DNA from: Chamaecyparis obtusa
Taxonomy: Eukaryota; Streptophyta; Pinopsida; Cupressales; Cupressaceae
NCBI GenBank assembly: GCA_027943335.1
Contig: BSBK01000522.1
Location: forward strand, 1,486,001 to 1,550,000
DNA: 64,000 nucleotides
Direction: 5' to 3'
The translations under genes and the position numbers were made by a program. The stretch's first letter is position 1, and each line of letters begins with the position of its first letter. This document shows, piece by piece, positions 33,831 through 46,189 of this stretch. The notes under the pieces were generated by a model. That model did not search any database. It saw only the letters and a program-made list of their open reading frames with translations, and had not been told where the DNA came from.

Positions 33831-35878
33831 CATAGTTTGAAGCCTCATACTCGGTCTCAACTCAATAACCCAAAATTGACTTGGACTCGAGACTCGGCAT
33901 GGACTAAAAAACTGTGGCATAGACTTGGCTAACAACACCACATAATTAAACAAAAAAAAGATACTAATGCATTTAGAGAACATAAAAGCCTAATTGGATG
34001 ATCAGTTTGTCATAATTCAATCATTACATATCATATGATCCGCAAACTGTCAAAACTTGAAATTTTATAGTTTCAAAGCCGAACCATACACTGTAATACA
34101 ACAAAATTATAAAAAATGTATGAGAACATTGCAACTATTTACATATGATGGTATATTAAAATGAAAAAAAAACAACTAAATACAATCCACATCTTCGTCT
34201 TTCCTCTACTAGTGTAACTTAATTTTTCAAGCCTTGAACTAGAAGGTAAGTTAGTTTCAAATTGTTGATAGATTGTTTCTGGTGCAGGAGCAACAAGCAC
34301 AAAAGCATAAAAGGAGTCTATATGAGGATAAAACTCAGTTCATAAGTAAATTCAATCACATTTTCAGTTGTAATGTCATTTTGAGTCAATATGAATCAAT
34401 ATGTAAGGCTAAAAGAGCCCATTGTAATGAGTTGTCTAGATTGTCCTAATAAGGTCATGAATTAGTCATTTGGTAAAATTTGTATAAAAGAACCGTGTAG
34501 GGGTAAAATGGTGATAAAAGACATTATCAGTCCATCCTAATATGTTTGGAAGGTTCTTGCAAATAAAAGTTGCAAAAGTTGTAAAATGCAACTTTTCAAA
34601 AGTTGTAAAAAGACACAAATAGGAAGTTGTATGGTTATAAGAGGAAGTTGAATAGTTGTAACTTCCATATGAAGATGTAAAAGCTATAAAAACCTCTATA
34701 ATGGTCGTTCATAGGCATGATGTAAAGTTGGAGAAGGCATTGGAAAGCATCCGAAGCATTTTTGGTATCATATTTCCATTGTTTCAATCTATTGTTTTGT
34801 TGTCTTGAAAGTTTTCCCTCTTGTTTCAAGGCCTTGTACGACCATGTACAGTCTGGAAACAAGTGTATTTTGATTATGATACTGTAGCACATTGAATAAG
34901 CTTTCCATTGCTTTTGATTTGAGTTGATTTCATGCAGTTTTGAGAAAGTTATGAGGGTTTTGGTGAAAACCGTTTGTAAGTGCCCAAAACCCTGATTCAC
35001 GACGACCAGTTTTGGGAAAATCATCATAACTTTTGTTTTAACCGTTGGATCATTCTATAAGTTGGACAAAAGTTCTATAACTAGCAATTCTATAATCTGA
35101 CCGGAGCGATTGGCTTCGTTATCAATATTTAGAGAGTTATGAATGACTGTTTATGACTGTATTTTCATGACCAGAATACAGTAAATTTCATAGTTGGACA
35201 ATTTTTGGTTTTCTTTTGCAAGTAATGGATAGATTAAGGATTTAAATGATTCATATTTCATGAATAAGAGATGGATCTACAAGTATAATGGTTTGATATC
35301 TATGGAGAAGATTTGATAATGGTGATTTGATGGATGATTATGTTGGGAAACATATGACAATGCCTCTAACATGTTTGAAGATTTGTGTTGATGATTGAAC
35401 TTGATGATTGTTTGAGTCCTTTGTTGAATCCCTTGAGTTGAAACTGGTCCTTTAAGGAGAGTACCAAAGGGCTCTGCATCAGTTTCTTCAAAAGTGTTTG
35501 TTTTCCTCCATTGCTTCCAATTTTATTGCTTTTATTTGACGATTTGATCAATTTTGAATCCTTCAAAACTCTCTTCTCAAATTGTCTTTTTGCTATGTTG
35601 GTGCTTCATTGGGTGATTTAGGTGACCAAGAGCAAAAAATGTTGAAATTTCACTTAAAAAAGAATGGTTGTTATGTCCAAATTTCAAATAGAAGAGTCGT
35701 AGCTTAAGAATTGGCAGTTTGGGCCTAAGACTTGAAGAGTCTTGGAGGAGGACTCGGTCGAGTACTCTCCAAGACTAGGCTAGACTTGCCACCAGAGTTT
35801 GGTGGACTCGACTTGACCAGATTAGGGAGTTGGGAATAAATAGAGTCCGCAAAGTACTCAAAGAGTCTTCAAACTATA
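33831..35878 (-). mobile_element. Non-autonomous hAT derivative with TIRs
   Basis: The left end CATAGTTTGAAGCCTC and the reverse complement of the right end (TATAGTTTGAAGACTC) form terminal inverted repeats closely resembling those of the hAT at 11919-15386. Flanking 8-mers gtatttat (33823-33830) and atgtttat (35879-35886) agree at 6 of 8 positions. Both ends are dense in 'gactcg' words. At 34195-34250 it keeps a piece similar to the 3' end of the 12.2-kb transposase (tctttcctct...ccttgaacta), so it is a deletion derivative of that family. The middle (about 34300-35600) is unrelated and non-coding, possibly captured or inserted DNA. Confidence 0.75.
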
Positions 35879-36406
35879 ATGTTTATTCCTTGATGTTTAC
35901 TACTAAAATTATGTTATCATCTTCCTTTAATGGCTCCTCATTGTAAAGAATTTCCAATAGTTGCAACTTCTAGCAACTAAGGGTCATACATGGATGAGAC
36001 CTATTGGAAAATAATTTTTTCCCATACTGAATGGACTGAATTCAAATCTTAACCTGGGATTTTTGAAAACATTTTTGCATGTAGAAGCATCACTTCTTTT
36101 TAGGTTTAACTTCTTAACTTTCATGCACCTTGTACAATCATGGCTCATCTTTTTTTCCTTTAGTATGACAATACAAATATCTGATTTAAGGCTTCGTAGT
36201 TCATCCTATGCTATTTGATTTTGAATGTTCTGCAATGGATGTGTTCATAAGCTTTCTGTAGCATATCATATTATGTTTGGTAAAAGGATTAAGGCTTAAT
36301 TGATGTTATGATTGTTATTGAAAAGTGAACTTTAAATGTTTATAAAGGCCTGGGAAAACACTCAACAGCATTGCTTATGTAAATTTTTTGTTTAATTCTC
36401 TAACAG

Positions 36407-36482
36407 AGAATGTGAAAGGATATCTTTGGGGTGCTTGGATGAAGCGCGGAAATCATTCGGCACAGATGAAGATATTCTTTTG
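36407..36482 (+). CDS. Guanylyl cyclase 1 / GUCD1-like, penultimate exon
   Basis: Starting with the last base of a split Arg codon, the exon encodes ECERISLGCLDEARKSFGTD then EDILL. The words CLxEARKSFGTDEDxLL are characteristic of the C-terminal helix region of plant guanylyl cyclase 1 proteins. Splice sites are 'ctctaacag' before and 'gtaactt' after. The length is 76 bp, and the exon ends on a complete codon, matching the phase of the exon at 43001. Confidence 0.88.
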
Positions 36483-36513
36483 GTAACTTACCAGCTTTGT
36501 TAGTTGCCTTTTA

Positions 36514-37125
36514 TTGTTAGATTGCCCGTCTATTTTGTTTCTATAATCAGTATAGAAATCATAATAAAGGTTGATAACACCAAATTCATTCCTTTAACTG
36601 TTTTTTTAATTTAGCGGCACACCAGACATGTTTGGAAATCCTTTTTATAAATCTATATGTTGCTTGGTGCTAAAAATTGTGAACATTGAAGTGACAGAGT
36701 GCATGCTTGTACCCATAATAGCATTTTTGTGTTTGCTAAATTGTTTGTTATACTTCTAAAATTGTCATTGTTTAGGCTGTTAGCAAACAGCATATGGATC
36801 ATAGAACAGGGTTGCCTTTTTTGTTGGATTACTTATCTATCTGATTTCTATAATCATTATGGAAATCATAATTATGGTTGATAACAAAAAAATTATTTAT
36901 TTAACTTTAATTTTTATTTATAATATGGTGGCACATCAGACATGTTTGGAAACCTTTTTATAAATATATATGTTGATTGGTGCTATAACAATTGTGAACA
37001 TTAGAGTGACACAGCACATGCTTGTAACCAGAATGACATTTGTTAAATAAAAATTGTTTGATATACTTCTAAATATGTCATTATTGGGCTGTTAGTAAAT
37101 AACAAATGGATCACAAAATCAATAT
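36514..37125. repeat. ~305-bp tandem duplication in the second intron
   Basis: Unit 1 (about 36514-36818) and unit 2 (about 36820-37125) both run from 'ttgtt(a/g)gatt' through 'gacatgtttggaaa', 'gtgaacatt' and 'gggctgttag(c/t)aaa' to 'atggatca'. A third partial copy of the end lies at 37180-37210. No coding content. Confidence 0.8.
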
Positions 37126-37735
37126 TTTATCTGATCAAAGCTACAAATATCAACAAAAATAGAGATCAAGAATGCTCTGGGCTGTTAGTAAATAACAAAT
37201 GGATCACAGAACATGACTTGTCAAATGGGAATAGCAAACCCAATAATTTACTGTTAATTCTCTGTTAAGACATGATGGTTCCTCCCAAAATAATGAATTA
37301 AAAGAGAACTGTTTGACCAACAATAAGTACCTATCCTGTGGCTTATAAATATTGCTACCAGCAACTTTGTATCAGCAGCTAGCAATTCCCATTCATGTAG
37401 CCAAAAACAAAATCCATGTAGTATTGACAACTCTTGTTGTTGATGATGACAAGAGGTTTGCAAGCCTGGTTTTGATTCACTTTGTGATTTCTCTCAATTG
37501 AACACAATGTTAATTTATTGATTGTATCTTTTAGATTTTGGTTTCATTCTAGGGTTTATAGTATTTTGCTAAGCATTCGTTGCTTTGCTAGGTAGGAGAC
37601 ATTTTAGTTACCCCTTTGTTTCTACTATTGTTAGTTGTACCTTTGACAATGATAAGCTTTGGTAATTCATGGACATTGGAATAATTTCTTTCTTTCTTTC
37701 TTTCATGAAAATAATCTACTCAACTCCTATAAAGC

Positions 37736-39130
37736 CCGAAGATGCGTCCCTAGGCCTAAGAACCTCGTCCCCATGGTGGGGATGTCTTGGGGACTTGTAG
37801 ACAACTAGGGGAAGTCCCTGCCATGTCCCTAATTTTGCAAAACAAAACAAGAGACGTCCTGGAAACTCAGGGATGGAACCCCCTTGATACCCAGGACGAC
37901 TGTCCCCCAACTATCCCTGATGTTAGGATACTTTTTCTCATATAAACACACTCAACAAAAAAAAAAGAAATAAACATTCATTGTTCCTTTGTGTACCTCT
38001 ACATCCCAGCTCTCCCTAAAGGTGATTAGGCTCATTTCATTATTGACTCATTTGTGTGAGTAGCATATTAGGCCCATTGTGACACGAAGGTGGACCACAA
38101 TGAACACCCCACTTCATATGGAAGCCTATGCTCTAAATCCCAAATGGTATGCACCAATGGATGAAAGGGTGCCTCTTTGTGATGATCTAGAGCTTTTATA
38201 TGGGTTCACACGGGCCATTGATAAGATGTATCTCGAGGAATGGGCTTCAATACTTTGCATACGATTTCTAGACTTCACAAATCTTTGTGGTCTAACATTT
38301 AGTAAACCACAGGCGAGATTGGATAGAGCTATATTAGCTCAAGGAGGCCCTATTGGGTAGTGGACAGGGCATGAGAGGGATACACCACAATCGAAGGTGC
38401 TCGCCTTTGGTCTCCTTGCATAGGTTGCTAGTTCCTCTTTTGCTGAGAGGAATCGGTCAACATATGGCTTTATCCACTCCATCAAGAGGAATAGACTTAC
38501 CTCTAGAAGGGCTAAAAAGCTAGTGGTTGTGCATAGTTCTTTGACTTCAGGATCGTTAGACTCCAACTTTATGGTGGTATATTGATCCTGAAAACGTGGC
38601 CCAAGTTGACGAGGAGAGACCAAGGGGACTGGTTGAGATTCCATTAGATGAGGTGGATTGTGATAGTGGCAATGCCTTGGAGGACTTTGATTTTGATGCA
38701 GTGTGGGGCGATGTAGATTAGGAGCAGCAGAGTACTTTGTTTTTTTGTATTTTGATTTTCATATCGTAATTTAAAATGAAACTATATGTCAGCAATGTAG
38801 CCTTTGGACATTTTTTATGTTGTTTTTTTAATATCACATGAATATTGATATTGAGTATTGGGTCTTGAAAATTTGTATTTGACAATGAATACAAAACACA
38901 AATTGAAATGTTGTATATTAAGGTTCTATAATGTATATATGGCATGCTTTATCCATGTTTTCATATGAACATTAAAAATTTCCCTATATATTTTAATTTT
39001 TCCCTATATTTTATACAATCATCCCCTTTCCATCTCCTAGCCGCCCCCAAAATTGGCAAAAAAATTCGCCGTCCCAGAAACTTGTCTCACCATCCCTTGC
39101 CATACTTGGCCTGGAAACTTGGGGTAACCT
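37736..39130 (+). mobile_element. hAT fragment with GC-rich subterminal words
   Basis: A transposase C-terminus (38079-38721) lies between two GC-richer stretches (37736-37920 and 39020-39130) rich in 'gtcccc', 'ccatcccttg' and 'ggaaactt'. Similar words flank the hAT relic at 1-5 kb. Exact inverted termini and a target duplication were not identified, so the outer limits are approximate. Confidence 0.5.
38079..38721 (+). pseudogene. hAT transposase C-terminal fragment
   Basis: The frame from 38079 gives TPLHMEAYALNPKWYAP and ends in QARLDRAILAQGGPIG and a stop where the family usually has a Trp. Past that stop, readable blocks continue: RDTPQSKVLAFGLLA, ASSSFAERNRSTYGFIHSIK and LTSRRAKKLVVVHSSL. 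The final acidic tail is ALEDFDFDAVWGDVD with a TAG at 38719-38721. These are the hAT dimerisation domain and tail of DUF659-type transposases. Several stops make it a pseudogene; the N-terminal two-thirds is missing. Confidence 0.78.
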
Positions 39131-41123
39131 TGACTTAACCTCCTTTGGAATTTGAAACTTTTAAAAACAAAATGAATTTTTATTACCAATATAACAAATA
39201 AACTATGTTACCAAATTCTTCCCTGGCAGCCCTAAAGTCTGGTCTGGTTCTTGCAAAAGTCTGGTCCTTATCATATTCTTGCAAAAGTCTACCCAAATTT
39301 TGTCAGACGAACCTGGCACAAATTTTGCTTTTTTTATGGCAAATTTGCAAATATATGGTAGGATCCAGGCCGAATTTCACCAAAAAATGATTTTGTTTTT
39401 ACTTTTAAATTTTTTTTTGTCTATTTTAGTCAATCCAACCCTCCAACCCTAAAATAGACCACTAAAAAGGCCAAAAAGGTAAAAAATATGTCATTTGGAC
39501 TAAAACATTAATATATATGGTGGTGTATTTTGCTATGTTGCTTTACTATTAGCATAGTGGTGTATGAACTTATCTGCTGCTGCATATATACATATATATA
39601 AGCATATATTTTTGTACGGACGAACCCAAAACGAATTTGAACCCACCCCCAAAAAATTTTGAACGAATTTTGAACCCGAATCTCGAATCTGCATCCGAAC
39701 CCGAATCCGAACCGGCAACTTAGCAAATAAATAGAGTTTACAAACGCTATAAAAAGCGTTAATGAAAAAGCAAAGTTGTCTAAATAAAGACTGTCTAAAA
39801 ATAGAACTGATTAAGAGAACTAAAAATAAAGCCTAAATGACCATTAACTAAGGTTCTAGAATAATGAGCTAAATATAGCAAGAACCTAGGATACTAAAAA
39901 TACTCTAATAGAATTCAGAATCTCTGTTGCATAGACGGGTGTTGGTAATTGAAAAGGCCTAGTTTACTCTTGATCTTCGTCACAATGTCAAAACACAAGA
40001 AGTTGCAAATTAAAAACCATATACAATATGTATACAACTTTTAACGTCCTTTAGGCTAAATTCGCCCATAGGACATAGCAAAGTTATCTTTCCAATATGC
40101 ATTCTAATATTGTTTTTTCTTTGGCTCCAAAGTACGCCATCTATCAGGTTTTCTTGTTAATGCTATTGTTGTCTTTCCCATCTTACATGTCCTTTAACCC
40201 TTCATAAGTGCACATTTACAAAGTGGCATCCTTGAGATGATGTAGCAACCCTTCTCTTTTTCTTAAGTTCTTTCTACTTGGTCACGAGTGTCTGATTATG
40301 AAGCTTCCTATGACAAGAGGAAGAGAGAATAGTATGGAGGAAATATAATCGAGTACATATACTTTTATGAATTCATTCCCATATTTGAGCATGGTGGAAA
40401 TGAAGCTACCTAGGACACTTCAATTCCTACAAGCTAAAAGGTCAATTGGGTGATACCACTAGCATTATTAAAGGCTGGGCGTGTTAAAAATTTCATCATT
40501 GACTTAAATTTTACACATTTTCTTAGCAGAAGTTGTTTTAGGGTCATTTGAATGATCAATTTTACCATGGAGATTGTGAGCATTAGTCTTGTTTAAGGAA
40601 TTCTTAATATGCATTTTAATCCCAGTATGTTAGATCTCATATTCCAAATAAGGTGCTCACTAGGTCAAGACCTAAAAAGCCACTCTAGCTTATCTGACAG
40701 TCTACAATGGCTTTAATTGTTCATTTTTCTGGTGCAAAACCATGATTGAATTATAATATAGAACATTTCATGAATGTGGTTATATGGTGAATTATATAGA
40801 GCTTTCTAAGTGCCAGACTTACAAAACTCTTTATGTTATAGTTGATAGATGTTGTGGTTCATACTTCATAGTTTAGAAAACAAAACATTGAACTTAATTC
40901 AATCTTGGAAACATTTGTTAGCAACAGGTTGCCCTTAAGAAAATTCTGGTGATAATACCCCTCGATTTTTAATAGACATCTCAAAATCTAAAAAGAAAAA
41001 CAATATTTCTGATAATTTTAATAAAAAGAATAGTGTACCTTCTAGAAGGATATCTAAGTGAGAAATTTTAAGCAAAAGGGGGAATAAATATTCAAAATTT
41101 CCTCTCTCACATTACTTCGCTTA

Positions 41124-41195
41124 TTCACTCACACACACAAACACACACACACACCAACTTGGACTTGTGATGTGTGTGTGTGGATGCATGGGGAC
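41124..41195. repeat. AC-rich then GT-rich microsatellite
   Basis: A run of 'cacacaca' (about 41127-41152) is followed by a 'tgtgtgtgtg' run (about 41170-41182). The two are complementary and could fold back. Confidence 0.8.
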
Positions 41196-42109
41196 ATTGA
41201 AGACTGACATTCTTATATATATGTTAGTCTTAATAATTATAAAAAAGAAACATTAAACTTTTTCAAGAAGGCAGCAGATTCCAGCCTCGACATGTATCAG
41301 ATAGGTGCCAAGAGTTGTCCAAGAGGCTCACTAGGATAATCCCACCATAACAGATGTCTAAGAAATAGATATTGCGACTTTGAGTCATTTGGGTAACTCT
41401 CAACACAGATTAGATCCATGATAATAAGATGAGTTTGTGCTAGCTAATAGTTAATAGTGTCCTACTTGTTGTCTCCAGTCATTTCTACTAGTCAAAGCAC
41501 CTTATCTTGCATTATAATTCATACATAGTATTATATTGAGTTCTACAATGGGAATCTCTATAGCTCATCTGTTCTATCCTTTTTGTTTATAATGTGGGAC
41601 TTTCTATTGTCAATCTATTGAACTCTACCCTTGGCTGAAATTCATCATTTATTAGGAAATTGCAACTATTTAAACCTTTAAAAAAACTTTACTAAATCAC
41701 AATCAGTGCAAAAAAATCAATCCTCAGTAGGTAATATCTTAAGTACTAAGGAAACTCCAACAGACTTGATAGCCTGGCTACAATGAAACTGTTCTGGGTT
41801 TTATATTCATGTGGAGGCAGAGCTAATTATAAAAACACAGTTTTAAGTGCCAGCAAATGCAACAACAAACAGAAAATCCTCTTGAAAACACCTAAAACTA
41901 AAGCAATTAGCAGGACACAACAGGACAACTAAGGGATCTTAACTCTGAACTTAAACCTACAAGAATGAAATCACACCCGAACTTTAGCACATCTGAACTC
42001 CAGCTAGAATAAGTAGACGAATAATGGCTAGGCCTTTCCCTATTAAAATATTGTGTCTTGAAAAATGAGCTCAAATTCTGCTGCATTATTCCTGTAGAAT
42101 TTTTATGGG

Positions 42110-42190
42110 CATTGATTGATGAGAGGATAGAGACAAAATTATGCAGAATGAAATTAAGAAACTCTCTTCTGATTTGAATTAACTGGAAGA

Positions 42191-42242
<52 letters not shown>

Positions 42243-42565
42243 AAACAAGGGCATGTATATCACCTACTAGTCACATGTGATGGACAGCTTCAAATAGAGC
42301 TAATGCAATGTATAAAATATTACAAACCATTACATTTCAGTTTACAACATAGAGGGCAATGAGAGAATAGAGACACAAGTGTGCAGAATGAAACTAAGAA
42401 ATTCTACTTTGATTTGCATTAACTGGAAGATGATGTATCTAATTCACAAACAAGGGCATGCATATCACCTACTAATCACATGTGATGGACTATTTTAAAT
42501 ACTTAAGAGCTAATGTGGTGCTAAAATCTTACAAACTGCTACATGTCAATATACAACATAGAAGT
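42110..42565. repeat. Tandem duplication carrying an AT microsatellite
   Basis: Unit 1 (about 42116-42355) and unit 2 (about 42356-42565) share 'gagagaatagagacac/aaa', 'gcagaatgaaa(t/c)taagaaa', 'aactggaagatgat', 'caagggcatg(t/c)atatcacctacta' and 'cacatgtgatgga'. Unit 1 has an (AT)n run at about 42193-42238 where unit 2 has 'gatgtatctaattc'. The minus-strand 118-codon frame across it is repeat-derived. Confidence 0.82.
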
Positions 42566-43000
42566 AGTAATTTTACAAGGCCTATTGAGTACACTATTCA
42601 ACATATAATAATGATGATATAACGTGGTCTTAAAAAGTCCTAAAACAGACTTCAAGTCATCTTTATCAATTCTTTCCCACAAAAATTCATTAAACTCAAA
42701 CATATGTTATAGGTGATAATGTAGACTCATATCAACCTTGCTGTAGATGCATATAGGCCAGAGAACATTGGATTCTTTTAAGTTTCATTTTCTTTTACTG
42801 AGGGGACTGAACTTTCAAGTTTAAACAACCAATTATCTGTATGAGGAGAAAAGTTCTTTTGTTGCCTGCAGTCTAGTATGATACCTACAGAGATTTAGTC
42901 ATCCCCTTTGTTAGTAAATATGTGATCTAGTATATTATCAATTTATGTATTCCTATAAACGCATTCAAAAATATTCTCATGTCTTGATTGTAAACTGCAG

Positions 43001-43072
43001 ATTTCGCTAGACAAAACTGATGGAGAGAGGAAAGTCACTTTTGCACAAAATTGTGTGCATGAAAAATTATAG
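43001..43072 (+). CDS. Guanylyl cyclase 1 / GUCD1-like, last exon with stop
   Basis: After the acceptor 'gtaaactgcag' the exon encodes ISLDKTDGERKVTFAQNCVH then EKL and a TAG at 43070-43072. Family members end shortly after an [LI][LI]xSLE-type sequence, so a short divergent tail after ISLD is expected. The phase matches the exon at 36407-36482. The following ~190 bp contains T-rich DNA and 'ttttgtaattta', 'gatttgtaattga' words that could be far-upstream polyadenylation elements, but no cleavage site can be placed. Confidence 0.8.
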   Translation: MSLDKTDGERKVTFAQNCVHEKL

Positions 43073-46000
43073 TTTTCGGTGGAATTCTTCTCATTTTGCA
43101 TGCCAGAGTGATTCTTACCATTTGTGCATTTTATCTGCCAGAAAGAGCTCCTTTTTGGCTATTGGCCTTTATTATTCTTTTGTAATTTAAGTTTTCTGTA
43201 TTTTTTATCTAATACATGTTTTACCTCCGCTGATTTGTAATTGATCAGTCAGTGCATTGGATGACATTCACTTCCATGTAAAATCTTGTGGTGTTTTAAT
43301 ATGAGGAAGCAAATGTTGAATACTTGCAACTGACTTCACGGGTTTATCCCTTATAAGTGTAGGAAGTTGAGTCCCCACGAGGTAATTAATCAACCTCTTT
43401 GGTCTCATAGATATGAATTATCGGTGAACCCTTGTCACTAGAAGCATCACAGGTATTGAAATTCGAGTCTATCAGTTCTTCAAAAAGTGTTGTTAAATCC
43501 TTTGTGATTGGCAATAATCTTATTTATAATTTTAGTTCTTATATAGTCAGTGATGAATGCTTGTGGAAAGTTACTCTTCTTTTTTGCAATTACTAATACT
43601 AGATGATTAAATGGTAAGAATGACTACAATCTAATTATGCATGCCTATGAATTAACATACAATTTAATTATAAAGTGGATGTTTCCCCATTTTTGCTTCA
43701 AATTAACGAATGAACATGTAACGACACCTTTCCACTATAGTACAATGAGACGTACTATTTCCTTAAGAACCTAAAATTTGGAAATAGATAGGGCTTTGTT
43801 TTTGGTGGTCTGTAGAATGTAATAAACTTCTCAAGTCATAAACTGCCAGGTCCAACAAATGAGAACATCTAGTAAATGTTAATATGGAAGAAACAATTTT
43901 TTAGATGGCTGGCAAAACATTTGATTACTGTGGATTTGCATCAAATGCAGCCCTAACAAGATCTCGATTTTCTCTATTGTGGCCAACCCAATTATGGAAT
44001 ACTTTTAGCAGAGGGACCTTAATTCCTTCTCACTGAAGCCAAAAGGGTGGGAGAGATACATTCACACAAATTTAACTCAATGCGACTTCGATAAAATAGA
44101 GAGTTCTGTGCTCAAATCAATATTGTTGACAATATTAAATTCACTGAGAATTTGAAGATTTTATGTATGTAAATATTTTCACTGTCTCATTCTTATCTAT
44201 CAATGACTTAGTGATCCCCTCTACATTAAACTTATATCATTATCATTTCCAAACCCATTAAGTTGCTCATCATCTTTTGCATGCTTGTTAATTTTGTTGG
44301 GCGCCTTCACCTTGTGCTAACCCCTCTTTATGTGTAGAATATTTGTGCTTTCTCTGCTTTGATGCCCTTTTCCTTCTTTGTTTTAGATGATGAAATCACT
44401 AGCTTATATTGCAGAATGAACTTGACAGGCGTTTAATTGTCATGCAGCAAGTGCCATGGGAGATATGTTTATGGCATGTCATTTGTAGTGTTCCTGTCAT
44501 CTTGCCCAATAAATGAAACCCAAGATAGAAATATGCCTTTGGAGTCTTCAATCCTTGTTTTCCCTTTTGCAGATCCTTCCAATTTTGTTTAGCAACTTCC
44601 TAGTCTATAAAATATACTATTTCTAGAGGTCATGGTCAATTAAAACTTGTAAATGACAGCATGTTCCCTGTTGTAGTGCGATATACAATCCTTTCCTATT
44701 GTTTAGATGCAATCAGAGGTTTAGCTGCACTAAGTGTAGAAATTTTTCTGCTTTTCACTTTTGATAGGTATATGATATGCCCTCTCAAAGGTTACATTTT
44801 TTATGATGTGCTGCTTCAACCCTTTTTGCTTTAGCTTTGGATTGTCATCTTGAATTTGAAGGGCCAGACTTGTTATTTTAAACTTGTAGACTGGAATTCT
44901 TTTGGTTTTAATTACTTTAGCATGATTTTAATAATATGATAAGTTGTTACAAGATTCACATGTACTTTGGTAACTCGCTTGAACAGGGTGCAAGATTTGA
45001 GCATGGTTTTTATTCACAATTTCTACACCATGCTTCTTCATTAGCCTTTCACTTTTTAGATTGTGTTCCGAGATAATCTAGACATTTGTTGTAAAATTTA
45101 CTTTTGCCACCATGTAGAGTCCAAACAAGTATTTTAAAGGTTAATACATTGCTCTTGCATGGCAATAATCTCAAATTCACTTGACATCCTAATATTTAGT
45201 CAAATGTCTTTAACTGTGGGTTATCGATGGATAAAACCAGTGAACTTGGTTGCATGCCAAGGGTTTGGTTAACTGTTTTTTTTTTTTCTCAATCATTTGT
45301 TAGACTTTGAGAGAAGTTTGATACTTCCTTGAACTTAAAGGCAACACGACTAGTGACACAATTATTCGAGAGTGTTCTATGCCCTAATTTCTGCAGTAGT
45401 CTCCACATTCAGCTTCAAATCCTTGATGCTATGTATGAATCCATCTTGAATGCTTATAGTTTGAGAATCAGAAAAGTTAAGAAAACCTAAATGAGGCGAA
45501 GCTCATAGCGGTAATGAGAGAAGGCTGCCTTCACCTATATTCTTCGCACATGACCATTGCCTTTCTTAGAATTTATTGCCTCCTAGTACTTAATTCAAAC
45601 AACTCAATCCCATTTCCTTTTGTGTCATGGATCCTCTTCTAATTCTTGAGTATCATTACACAATGTGGTGTTCACATAAGAACCCTATTGGCATGATCTT
45701 ATTTGTAAAAGATTCAAAATAGAAAACCCAACATGCAAAAGGAACAAAACACTTAATAAATTAAGAATAAATGCAAATATGCTTGGATTTATAAACCAAA
45801 TACCTAAGTATCATGGGCCTTTTCAAGTGAACAAATCCTGTAAGAGTAGATCTTTGATACAAAATATGACTCAAACTAATAATACAACTCTAATCTAATA
45901 TAGAAGCAACTCAAACCCAAAACTTGATGCCGAAGGGTTGGCCTTGATCACTAGAATACCAATAAAATAATAATAGAATCTTAGGACATAAGGGTCCTAC

Positions 46001-46180
46001 TATCCCTACATCCATTTGAAAAGTGTTTCCTTGACGGTTCAGTTTATGTAAATTGTTGTTGAAGTTGGTAAAGAGGCCTACATGGTGTGCCATCCAATTG
46101 CAAGCCTTGCTATAGAACCCAAAAAATTGTGATGGTGTAGTTGAAGAGTTGGTGTGAATATTTGTCCATAACAACCTTAA
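43073..46180. other. 3' flank of the GC1-like gene, nothing further recognised
   Basis: The proximal part is probably the 3' UTR. No other coding exon, RNA gene or complete element is visible. The short minus-strand frame at 45911-46174 adjoins the gypsy relic and may be part of its decayed 3' end. Confidence 0.4.
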
Positions 46181-46189
46181 GTCTATTGA

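Larger units (their letters stand above)
17462..36406 (+). other. First visible intron of the GC1-like gene (18.9 kb)
   Basis: The intron is bounded by gtatgt and ctctaacag. It holds, in order, a solo-LTR-like element with a nested small LTR retrotransposon, a gag-only Copia element with its own nested insertion, a hAT pseudogene and a non-autonomous hAT derivative. The phase on each side matches exactly (AG|A gives Arg). Apart from the elements listed separately, 17462-18373 and 35887-36406 hold no features that I can name. Confidence 0.8.
36483..43000 (+). other. Second visible intron of the GC1-like gene (6.5 kb)
   Basis: Bounded by gtaact and 'gtaaactgcag'. It contains a tandem duplication next to the exon, a hAT fragment at 37.7-39.1 kb, a 'gaacccgaat' word cluster at 39.62-39.71 kb, an AC/TG microsatellite near 41.13-41.19 kb and a second tandem duplication at 42.1-42.6 kb. 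The rest (39.2-42.1 kb) shows no coding frames that I recognise. Confidence 0.75.

Noticed and set aside
34635..35027. 130-codon minus-strand frame
   Set aside because: No recognisable domain; lies in the unrelated cargo of a hAT derivative and overlaps low-complexity 'gttgtaaaa' repeats.
44400..44480. Possible extra exon after 'atattgcag'
   Set aside because: The reading (NELDRRLIVMQQ) matches no expected residues, and the GC1-like frame already ends at 43072.
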